The position numbers were made by a program, and so were the translations under genes. A stretch of DNA of 64,000 bases from DATBSK01 sp964501785. GTDB taxonomy: Bacteria; Actinomycetota; Acidimicrobiia; IMCC26256; PALSA-555. The stretch covers positions 1 through 64,000 of the forward strand of contig CAZCUD010000019.1 of the NCBI GenBank assembly GCA_964501785.1, written 5' to 3'. Below, in pieces: positions 58,187 through 64,000 of the stretch. Within the stretch, counting starts at the first letter, position 1. Each line of letters opens with the position of its first letter. Below the pieces are notes generated by a model. The model saw only the letters and a program-made list of their open reading frames with translations. It made no database searches and had not been told where the DNA came from.

Positions 58187-58705
58187 TCAAGCGCCCGGGG
58201 GCTTGGGCATCGCCGGCAGGCCGAGCTTGCGATGGTCCCACGACACGTACTTGTCGGCGTTGATCTTCACGCAGACGCGCTTGTTGATCATCACGTCGAC
58301 CATCTCCTTCATGTCGTCGGTGTACTCGGTGCCCGCGGTGCGCGCGACCAGGCTCTTGCCCATCTCGAAGATGCGGTCGTAGTCCTCGATGATCTCGGCC
58401 GTGCCGACGATCTCGACGCCGCGCAGCTGGTCGTAGGAGTCGCCTTCCTCGATCAGGCAGGTGATGCGCGGGTCGCGGCGCAGGTTCTGCACCTTCTGGC
58501 TCTTGCCCTTCGTCTCGAGCGCGAGGCACCCGTCGAGGAAGCCGTACCACATGGCCACGAGGTGGATCGTGCCGTCGTGGTTGTAGGTCGCGCAGCTCAT
58601 GGTGTGCCACCCGTGGAGGAACTCGTCGATCTCCTCGGGCGTCATCTTGATGAGGTCGCGCTGCTTGACCCCGCTCCCGAACGGCTGCTTCTGCTCGTCG
58701 CTCAC
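58187..58705 (-). CDS. Pyridoxamine 5'-phosphate oxidase-like (split-barrel) protein
   Basis: 172 residues from the GTG at 58705. The FMN/F420 split barrel: MTPEEIDEFLHGWHTMSCATYNHDGTIHLVAMWYGFLDGCLALETKGKSQKVQNLRRDPRITCLIEEGDSYDQLRGVEIVGTAEII in its blocks (for example HLVAMWYGFLDG and KVQNLRRDPRITCLIEEG). Such proteins reduce small molecules with F420 or bind heme or flavin. Last gene of the seven-gene operon beginning beyond the window's right edge. Confidence 0.82.
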   Translation of the reverse strand: MSDEQKQPFGSGVKQRDLIKMTPEEIDEFLHGWHTMSCATYNHDGTIHLVAMWYGFLDGCLALETKGKSQKVQNLRRDPRITCLIEEGDSYDQLRGVEIVGTAEIIEDYDRIFEMGKSLVARTAGTEYTDDMKEMVDVMINKRVCVKINADKYVSWDHRKLGLPAMPKPPGA

Positions 58706-58736
58706 GCCGTGACCCCCAAGAAGTCGGAGCGCACCG

Positions 58737-59489
58737 TCACGCGGTGACGCCCATGTCGATCGGCAGGATGACACCGGTGATGTAGCTCGCCTCGTCGGAG
58801 GCGAGGTACGCGATCGTGGCGGCGACCATCTCGGGCGTCCCCATCTCACCGGTCGGCGGCATCATCTTCAGGTACTCCTTGACCTCGCTGCCCTCGACGA
58901 AGCCGAAGTCCTTGGTGATCGGCGTGTCGATGCCGGCGGGCGCCACTGCGTTGACCCGCACCCCACGGCGGTTGAACTCGACCGCCATCGCCTTGGTCAT
59001 CAGCGAGACGCCGCCCTTCGACGCGCAGTACGCCGCGTTGTAGGGCTGACCGAAGATGCCGGCGCTCGACGAGATGTTGACGATGCAGCCCTTGTGCTCG
59101 AGGAGGTGCGGGAGGCAGGCCTGAGACACCGCGAACGTGCCGATGAGGTTGACCTCGATGATCTTGCGGAACTCGTCGACCGGCTGCTCCTCGGAGCGTG
59201 CGAACTTCCCGATCCCCGCGACGTTGCAGCAGACCTGCGGAGGACCGAGGCGGTCGGCGACCTCGCCGATCACCTTCTCGACCGCCACCGAGTCGGTCAC
59301 GTCGAGCGCCCAGGCCTCGGCGCGGCCGCCGGCGTCGGTGATCGCCTTCGCCGTGTCCGCGGCCCCCGACTCCGCGACGTCGAGGCAGGCGACGACGCCA
59401 CCCTCACCGCCGAAGCGCACGGCCGTCGCGCGCCCGATGCCCGATGCGGCACCGGTCACCACCACCACCCGATCGTCGAAGCGAGCCAT
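58737..59489 (-). CDS. Short-chain dehydrogenase/reductase
   Basis: 250 residues. RVVVVTGAASGIGRATAVRFGGEG, ACLDVAESGAADTAKAI (Asp for NAD), CNVAGIGKFARSEEQ, NISSSAGIFGQPYNAAYCASKGGVSLMTK (YCASK), RVNAVAPAGIDTPITKDFG and SYITGVILPIDMGVTA. In the operon with ADH and ALDH it probably oxidises an alcohol intermediate. Twelve bases separate it from the next upstream gene. Confidence 0.84.
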   Translation of the reverse strand: MARFDDRVVVVTGAASGIGRATAVRFGGEGGVVACLDVAESGAADTAKAITDAGGRAEAWALDVTDSVAVEKVIGEVADRLGPPQVCCNVAGIGKFARSEEQPVDEFRKIIEVNLIGTFAVSQACLPHLLEHKGCIVNISSSAGIFGQPYNAAYCASKGGVSLMTKAMAVEFNRRGVRVNAVAPAGIDTPITKDFGFVEGSEVKEYLKMMPPTGEMGTPEMVAATIAYLASDEASYITGVILPIDMGVTA

Positions 59490-59501
59490 AGGGAGGTGAC
59501 C

Positions 59502-60350
59502 CTATCCGGCGTCACCGGGCGCTCCACCGGCCGGAGCGGGCGACGCGTCGGGCGCGAGGATCGGTGTGACCATCTCCAAGAACGCGTTCGGGTCGGAGCG
59601 CTTCGTCGCGGACAGCTCGCGATGCGCGTCGCTCGCGAACCCCTCGAAGTCGTCGGAGCGCAGCAGTGCGATCAAGCCGTCGGCGACGGCCTCGGGCTCG
59701 AGCGCGTTCGGGTCGGGCGGGAACGGCTCGTCGTGCTCGTCGCGGGGGTCGCCGAACTCGGTGCGCGTGGTCCCCGGCACGAGGACCTGCGCCGTCACGC
59801 CCGTCCCGAGCAGGTCGAGCAGCAGCCCCTCGCTCCACAGCTCGAGCGCCGCCTTCGACGCCGCGTAGACCCCGACCCGCAGCGCCGCCGTGCGCGTCCC
59901 CATGGACGAGACGTTGACGATGCGACCCCACCCGCGGTCGAGCATGCCGGGCAGGAGCGCGTTGGTGAGCGTCACCGCCGACAGGAAGTTGACGCGCAGC
60001 ACGGCTTCGACGTCGGCTCGGGTCACGTCCTGCATGCGGCGCCGGAACGGCACGCCGACGTTGTTGACGAGCACGTCGACCGGCCCGATGGCCGCCTCGA
60101 CCCGCTCGGCGAGCGGTGCGAGCCCGTCGAGGTCGGCGAGGTCGACGGCGAACATCTCGGAGTCGGGCGCGTGCTCGCGCACCGCGCGCAAGACCTCGGC
60201 GAGGCGGTCTTCGCGGCGGGCGCAGATGCCGACCGCGGCCGCGCCTTCCCGCGCCAGGGCGACGGCGCTGGCCGCGCCGATCCCCGAGGACGCGCCGGTG
60301 ACGAGGGCGACGCGCCCTGCGATCGGGTCGTCCGACCCGGGCTCGGCCAC
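59502..60350 (-). CDS. Short-chain dehydrogenase/reductase with C-terminal extension
   Basis: 282 residues. VALVTGASSGIGAASAVALAREG, ICARREDRLAEVLRAV (Arg-Arg suggests NADP), VNNVGVPFRRRM, VSSMGTRTAALRVGVYAASKAALELW (YAASK) and VLVPGTTRTEFGDP, followed by a region EPEAVADGLIALLRSDDFEGFA typical of DltE/YdfG-like SDRs acting on acyl or aldehyde substrates. Six bases after the cyclase-family gene stop. Confidence 0.83.
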   Translation of the reverse strand: MAEPGSDDPIAGRVALVTGASSGIGAASAVALAREGAAAVGICARREDRLAEVLRAVREHAPDSEMFAVDLADLDGLAPLAERVEAAIGPVDVLVNNVGVPFRRRMQDVTRADVEAVLRVNFLSAVTLTNALLPGMLDRGWGRIVNVSSMGTRTAALRVGVYAASKAALELWSEGLLLDLLGTGVTAQVLVPGTTRTEFGDPRDEHDEPFPPDPNALEPEAVADGLIALLRSDDFEGFASDAHRELSATKRSDPNAFLEMVTPILAPDASPAPAGGAPGDAG

Positions 60351-60356
60351 GATGCG

Positions 60357-61286
60357 CTACTTGATCGCGATCGGGTTGACCGGGCTGCCGACGGCGTTGG
60401 TGAACGGCATCGGCGAGGCGTCGAGGAAGCAGGTGTAGCGGCCGTCGTCGGCGCAGTCGGCCGCGAGCGCCTCGAGGTTCCAGTTCTGCCCCTGGGTCAT
60501 GCCCATGTCGACGAGGTGGAGCAGGTGCACCGGGAGGATCGCGTCCTCCCGCTCGCACGGATAGACCTCGAAGATCAGGTTGTCGGTCGCGACTGCCGCG
60601 ACGTCGTGGTCGCGGAACCACTGGACCGACTGGAGCGAAGGTCCGGCCGAGGGGATGGCGTTGTACGCCGCCGCGCCGTCGGCGAGGAACCGGGCCATGC
60701 GGCCGGTGCGCAGCATGATCACGTCGCCGGGCCGCACGTCGACCTTGCCGAGCGCCGCCGCGGCGTCGAGGTCGTCGCCGGTGATCGCGTGGCCGTCCTC
60801 GACCTCGTCGACGCCCCGCGCCCGCGCGACGTCGAGCAGCACGCCTCGGCTGACCAGGGTCTTGATCTTGTCGATCCCCATGCGGGACGCGCCCTGCTCG
60901 GTGATGACGCTCGACGGCACGCCGTTGAAGAGCTTGCCCTCGTAGCTGACGTGCGAGAGCGCGTCCCAGTGCGTGCACGACTGGATGCCCATCTCCACCT
61001 TGTCGTCGCTCGTGGTGAAGTCGGACGGGTCACCGGTCATCGGCGAGTCGGCCATGATCATCGTGCGCACCGGGTTCTCGCGACCGGGGACCGCGCCGAC
61101 CTGCGGTCCGTTCTCGTCCATCGGGATGCCGAGCGCGAACCGCTTCCCGGTCTCGATCTCCTTCGCCGCGGACTTGACGACGTCGTCGGTGATCAGGTTG
61201 ATCGTGCCGATCTCGTCGTCGTCGCCCCACCGGCCCCAGTTGCGGACCTTGGCGGCGAGCTCCTTCACCTCGTCGGGCAGTGCCAT
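60357..61286 (-). CDS. Cyclase-family (kynurenine formamidase-like) protein
   Basis: 309 residues from the ATG at 61286, one base after the stop of the gene upstream and preceded by GGGGGGA. IGTINLITDDVVKSAAKEIETG and the metal block QSCTHWDALSHVSYEGKLFNG (H-x-D-x-x-x-H) around 100-120 define the cyclase/formamidase family; VDVRPGDVIMLRTGRM and WFRDHDVAAVATDNLIFEVYP are in the expected order. Members hydrolyse formamides or cyclic esters using Zn or Mn. In this operon it may open a lactone or amide ring. Confidence 0.83.
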   Translation of the reverse strand: MALPDEVKELAAKVRNWGRWGDDDEIGTINLITDDVVKSAAKEIETGKRFALGIPMDENGPQVGAVPGRENPVRTMIMADSPMTGDPSDFTTSDDKVEMGIQSCTHWDALSHVSYEGKLFNGVPSSVITEQGASRMGIDKIKTLVSRGVLLDVARARGVDEVEDGHAITGDDLDAAAALGKVDVRPGDVIMLRTGRMARFLADGAAAYNAIPSAGPSLQSVQWFRDHDVAAVATDNLIFEVYPCEREDAILPVHLLHLVDMGMTQGQNWNLEALAADCADDGRYTCFLDASPMPFTNAVGSPVNPIAIK

Positions 61287-61287
61287 G

Positions 61288-62055
61288 TCATCCCCCCTGG
61301 ACGCCCTGGAATCGGGCTCGGTCGACGAACACCCACGATCCGCGGGCGACGGCGAGCGTGTCGCCGTCGGCATCGAGCAGCGCGGCGCACCCGCGCGCCA
61401 CCCGCTCCCCCCGCTCCTCGAGCCAGCTCATGATCACGTGCTCGCGTCCGGCCCGCGGCCGACGCTTGACGTGGGCCGCCATCGTGCCCAGCACGATCGC
61501 CGTCTCGTGCGGCAGGCCGATCAGGACCGGCGCGCCGGTCGGGCAGTCGAGCGCGGCCCAGGTGATCTCGTCGCGCACCTCGTCGGACTCGCCGTCGGTG
61601 AGCGACTCGTCGGGCACCCACGGCGACGCGAAGATGCCGTCGCGCCCGGGCACCGGGCCCGCGAAGACGCGCAGGCCGTCGCCCTCGGCCCGGCCCGGAC
61701 CGCACCCGAAGCACCCGGGGAACGGGTGCTCGCCGTGCCCCTCGCGCTCGAGGTACGCCGCGGCGCCGGCGCGCGCCTCGTCGAGCGTCACGCGCGGCGG
61801 GACGTCGATCGCGAGATCCTCGAGCGGCCAGCCCTCGGCGACCGGGCAGTCGTCCGCGTCGAAGAGCATGACGGCGTCACCCTTCGACTCGACCGGCCGC
61901 AGCTCGAGCGGGGCGCCGAGCGGCGGCGGGTTGCGCAGGCGGACCTCGGCGGGGTTGCCGACCGCAGCAGCCACCAGACCGCACGAGTAGCCGCCCTGGC
62001 CCGACCACTCGGGGCCGCGGAACCGTCGCTCGATGACGACCGGCAGACCGTTCAC
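61288..62055 (-). CDS. Hotdog-fold thioesterase-like protein
   Basis: 255 residues. RRFRGPEWSGQGGYSCGLVAAAVG and PFPGCFGCGPGRAEGDGLRVFAGPV, then WAALDCPTG near 160 and HVIMSWLEERGERVARGCAALLDADG, resemble double-hotdog acyl-CoA thioesterase-like proteins (CGLVAA and DCPTG helices wrapping a sheet). The family is not firmly known to me. Its position, between a Zn-ADH and a cyclase-family enzyme, suggests hydrolysis or binding of a CoA ester. Confidence 0.6.
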   Translation of the reverse strand: MNGLPVVIERRFRGPEWSGQGGYSCGLVAAAVGNPAEVRLRNPPPLGAPLELRPVESKGDAVMLFDADDCPVAEGWPLEDLAIDVPPRVTLDEARAGAAAYLEREGHGEHPFPGCFGCGPGRAEGDGLRVFAGPVPGRDGIFASPWVPDESLTDGESDEVRDEITWAALDCPTGAPVLIGLPHETAIVLGTMAAHVKRRPRAGREHVIMSWLEERGERVARGCAALLDADGDTLAVARGSWVFVDRARFQGVQGG

Positions 62056-62065
62056 GCCGTCGACC

Positions 62066-63181
62066 TCATGGCTTCGAGATGTCGAGCACCCCGCGTGCGA
62101 GCTTGCCGTCGTGGAGGTCGTGCACCGCGCGCTCCCAGTCGTCGAGCGCGTAGCGCTCGCTGACGAGCTCGTCGAGCTTGACGAGACCCCGCTGGTAGGC
62201 GTCCACGATCAGCGGGATGTCCCAGTGCGGGCGGTGCGATCCGGCTCGGGAGCCGACGAGCGTGCGCTCGACGTGGGTGAAGTTGGTGACGCGCGCGTCG
62301 ACGGTCGCCGTGGGCGCCGGGACGCCGACCGCGACCGCGACCCCACCCCAGTCGAGCATCTCGAGGCACTGGTTGAGGATCGCCGGGTGGCCCACGCAGT
62401 CGAAGGCGTAGTCGACGCCGCCCTCGCCGAAGGAGCCGACGACGTTCGCGATCTCGGTGGGGAACCACTCGCGCACCTGCGCGACGACGTCGACGCCGTC
62501 GCCGGCCTGGATGAAGTCGGTGGCGCCGAAGTCGCGCGCGGCCTGCTCCTTCGAGGCCTGGGTGTCGACGGCGATGATGCGCTTGGCGCCCTTCACCTTC
62601 GCGGCCTGGATGACGTTGAGCCCGACCCCGCCGACGCCGAACACGACGCACGTGTCGCCCAGGCCGAGGTCGGTGCGGTTCCACACCGACCCGATGCCGG
62701 TGAGCACGCCGCAGCCGATGAGGCACGCGACGGACAGGTCGATCTCGGGGTCGATCGCCACGCACTGCACGGCCTGCACGACCGTGTACTCGGACAGGCA
62801 CGAGGTGGCGGCGAAGTTCCAGGCCGCCTCACCGCCCACCGTGAAGGGCTGGCTCGCGTTGGCGATGCTCTTGCGGCAGTAGGCGGGGCGTCCGGTCTCG
62901 CACCACTTGCACACGCCGCAGAACGCCATGGTCTGGAGCACCACGTGGTCGCCGGGCTTCACGTTGGTGACCGCCTCGCCGATGGCGTCGACGACGCCCG
63001 CGCCCTCGTGGCCGAGGACCGCCGGCGGCGGCCACGGGATCGTGCCGTCGAGGACGCTCAGATCGCTGTGGCAGAGCCCGGCGTTGGTGACGCGGACGCG
63101 CACCTCGGTCGGCCCGGGTGGCCGCACCTCCACGTCGTCGCGGACCGCCGCCTTCTCCCCGTCGTACACCAACGCCTTCAT
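62066..63181 (-). CDS. Zinc-dependent alcohol dehydrogenase (MDR family)
   Basis: 371 residues. Catalytic zinc: GLCHSDLSVLDG (Cys at about 37) and VLGHEGAGVVDAIGEAV (His-Glu at about 59-60). Structural zinc: CGVCKWCETGRPAYC (C-x2-C-x2-C-x7-C at about 89-103). Cofactor: VFGVGGVGLNVIQAAKVKGAKRIIAVD around 190-216 with terminal Asp for NAD. Similar to the class III/NDMA-type group. Next to an aldehyde dehydrogenase, it would convert an alcohol to an aldehyde that the ALDH then oxidises. Confidence 0.87.
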   Translation of the reverse strand: MKALVYDGEKAAVRDDVEVRPPGPTEVRVRVTNAGLCHSDLSVLDGTIPWPPPAVLGHEGAGVVDAIGEAVTNVKPGDHVVLQTMAFCGVCKWCETGRPAYCRKSIANASQPFTVGGEAAWNFAATSCLSEYTVVQAVQCVAIDPEIDLSVACLIGCGVLTGIGSVWNRTDLGLGDTCVVFGVGGVGLNVIQAAKVKGAKRIIAVDTQASKEQAARDFGATDFIQAGDGVDVVAQVREWFPTEIANVVGSFGEGGVDYAFDCVGHPAILNQCLEMLDWGGVAVAVGVPAPTATVDARVTNFTHVERTLVGSRAGSHRPHWDIPLIVDAYQRGLVKLDELVSERYALDDWERAVHDLHDGKLARGVLDISKP

Positions 63182-63209
63182 GACTGGATCGCCTCAGCTC
63201 TCTCCGGGG

Positions 63210-64000
63210 TCAGCCCGGCCAGATGACGCTCTGGACCTCGGTGTAGGCGTAGAGCCCGTAGTCGCCGCCGTCGCGACCGACGCCGCTCATCTTGAAGCCG
63301 CCGAACGGGGCCTCGTGGTTGCGCTGCGCGGTGTTGATGCCCACGTGGCCGCACTCGAGCTGCTGCGCGATCGCGAACGCCTTCGCCGAGTCCTCCGAGA
63401 ACACGTAGTCGTAGAGGCCGTAGTCAGAGTCGTTGGCGATCGCGATCGCCTCGTCGTCGTCGTCGTAGGGCACGACCACGATCACCGGACCGAAGATCTC
63501 CTCGCGCACCGCCGTCATGTCGTTGCGGGCGTTCGCCAGCAGCGTCGGGCCCACGTAGAAGCCCTTGTCGATGCCGTCGGGCTTGCGACCGTCGACGAGC
63601 AGCTCGGCCCCCTCGTCGGCACCCGACTGGATGTAGCCCTCGATCCGGTCGCGGTGCGGCGCCGAGATGACCGGGCCCACGAGGGTGTCCTCGGCCTCGG
63701 GCGGACCGATCTTCAGCGTCGGCGCCGCGCCCTGGAGCGCACCCACCAGCGCGTCGTACACCTTGCGGTGCACGATCGCCCGCGTCGGGGCGGTGCAGAT
63801 CTGACCCGAGTGGAAGCCCCAGACGCTCGCCAGCGCGGCGACCGCCTTGCCGACGTCGGCGTCCTCGCACACGATGCACGCGCCCTTGCCGCCGAGCTCG
63901 AGCAGCAGGCGCTTCATGGTCGAGCCACCCGCCTCGAAGATGCGCGCACCCACCGCGGTCGAGCCGGTGAACGAGATCATGTCGACGTCGCGCGACTCCA
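63210..64000 (-). CDS. Aldehyde dehydrogenase (5' end outside window)
   Basis: Open to the right edge on the minus strand, so the N-terminal part is missing; about 263 residues of the C-terminal two thirds are present. ISFTGSTAVGARIFEAGGSTMKRLLLELGGKGACIVCEDAD holds the conserved FTGST and LELGGK, GFHSGQICTAPTR the catalytic Cys, EEIFGPVIVVVPYDDDDEAIAIANDSDYGL the E-x-F-G-P block, and HEAPFGGFKMSGVGRDGG the C-terminus. First visible gene of the operon, 28 bases before the Zn-ADH gene. Confidence 0.88.
   Translation of the reverse strand, partial: ESRDVDMISFTGSTAVGARIFEAGGSTMKRLLLELGGKGACIVCEDADVGKAVAALASVWGFHSGQICTAPTRAIVHRKVYDALVGALQGAAPTLKIGPPEAEDTLVGPVISAPHRDRIEGYIQSGADEGAELLVDGRKPDGIDKGFYVGPTLLANARNDMTAVREEIFGPVIVVVPYDDDDEAIAIANDSDYGLYDYVFSEDSAKAFAIAQQLECGHVGINTAQRNHEAPFGGFKMSGVGRDGGDYGLYAYTEVQSVIWPG

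Noticed and set aside
59094..61433. Long plus-strand frame opposite two SDR genes and the cyclase-family gene
   Set aside because: Antisense shadow of three well-supported genes.

Overview
The window is very GC-rich (a sampled 60-base line at 20641 is 73% G+C), densely packed, and full of GTG starts, GTGA/ATGA gene overlaps and CoA-linked lipid enzymes. This points to an actinobacterium. The protein style (SCO6745 and DUF2332 families, LLM oxidoreductases, many acyl-CoA dehydrogenases and SDRs, a KstR-like TetR) suggests an uncultured Acidimicrobiia-type lineage, but that placement is inference; the window holds no rRNA or housekeeping marker.

Layout. 1-11171: mixed genes (LLM oxidoreductase, secreted SGNH and Tat-exported alpha/beta hydrolases, methyltransferase, MBL-fold and PAS pair, DUF2332, a collagen-like membrane-anchored protein). 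11172-15420: an island with lower GC (47-60% in sampled lines). On the minus strand it carries a graspetide-type RiPP cassette (short acidic precursor, ATP-grasp ligase, three-helix membrane protein). On the plus strand, divergently, it carries a TIR (ThsB-like), TIR and SLOG cassette that looks like a Thoeris-related NAD-signalling defence system with an unusual parts list. 15441-20500: a near-complete counterpart of the mycobacterial igr operon (two FadE subunits, ChsH2, ChsH1, Ltp2) for removing the last cholesterol side-chain carbons, with a KstR-type operator abutting its first start codon. 20617-26945: PhoD and PhoX phosphatases, a tandem CaiB/BaiF CoA-transferase and a HAD phosphatase. 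27091-31594: a second steroid-type operon (OB-fold, DUF35, Ltp4-like, Ltp3-like, acyl-CoA dehydrogenase), again headed by a KstR-like site. 31758-34973: a repeat-flanked AbiEi/DUF559 gene, a KstR-like TetR with its SDR partner, and a LMW phosphatase. 35028-47631: CoA-transferase, M1 peptidase, SnoaL-like and alpha/beta hydrolase pair, another FadE pair with a KstR-like site, sugar MFS transporter, SDR, LLM oxidoreductase, CYP125/142-like P450 and a glycine-rich secreted protein. 47633-57677: SDRs, CMD protein, collagen-like surface protein, another steroid-type FadE, BKACE enzyme, DUF7064-like protein and a D-aminoacylase-like amidohydrolase. 57678-58186: a 509-base non-coding stretch made of inverted, structured repeats. 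58187-64000: a seven-gene minus-strand operon (ALDH, Zn-ADH, hotdog-like protein, cyclase-family protein, two SDRs, PPOX-family protein).

How it fits together. The dominant theme is uptake-independent catabolism of a steroid or related CoA-activated side chain: P450 oxidation, CoA handling, FadE dehydrogenation, MaoC hydration and Ltp-type retro-aldol cleavage, apparently under one KstR-like repressor encoded inside the window, with at least four matching operator sites. The other notable theme is non-coding: at least four separate families of palindromic intergenic repeats, two of which bracket single genes.
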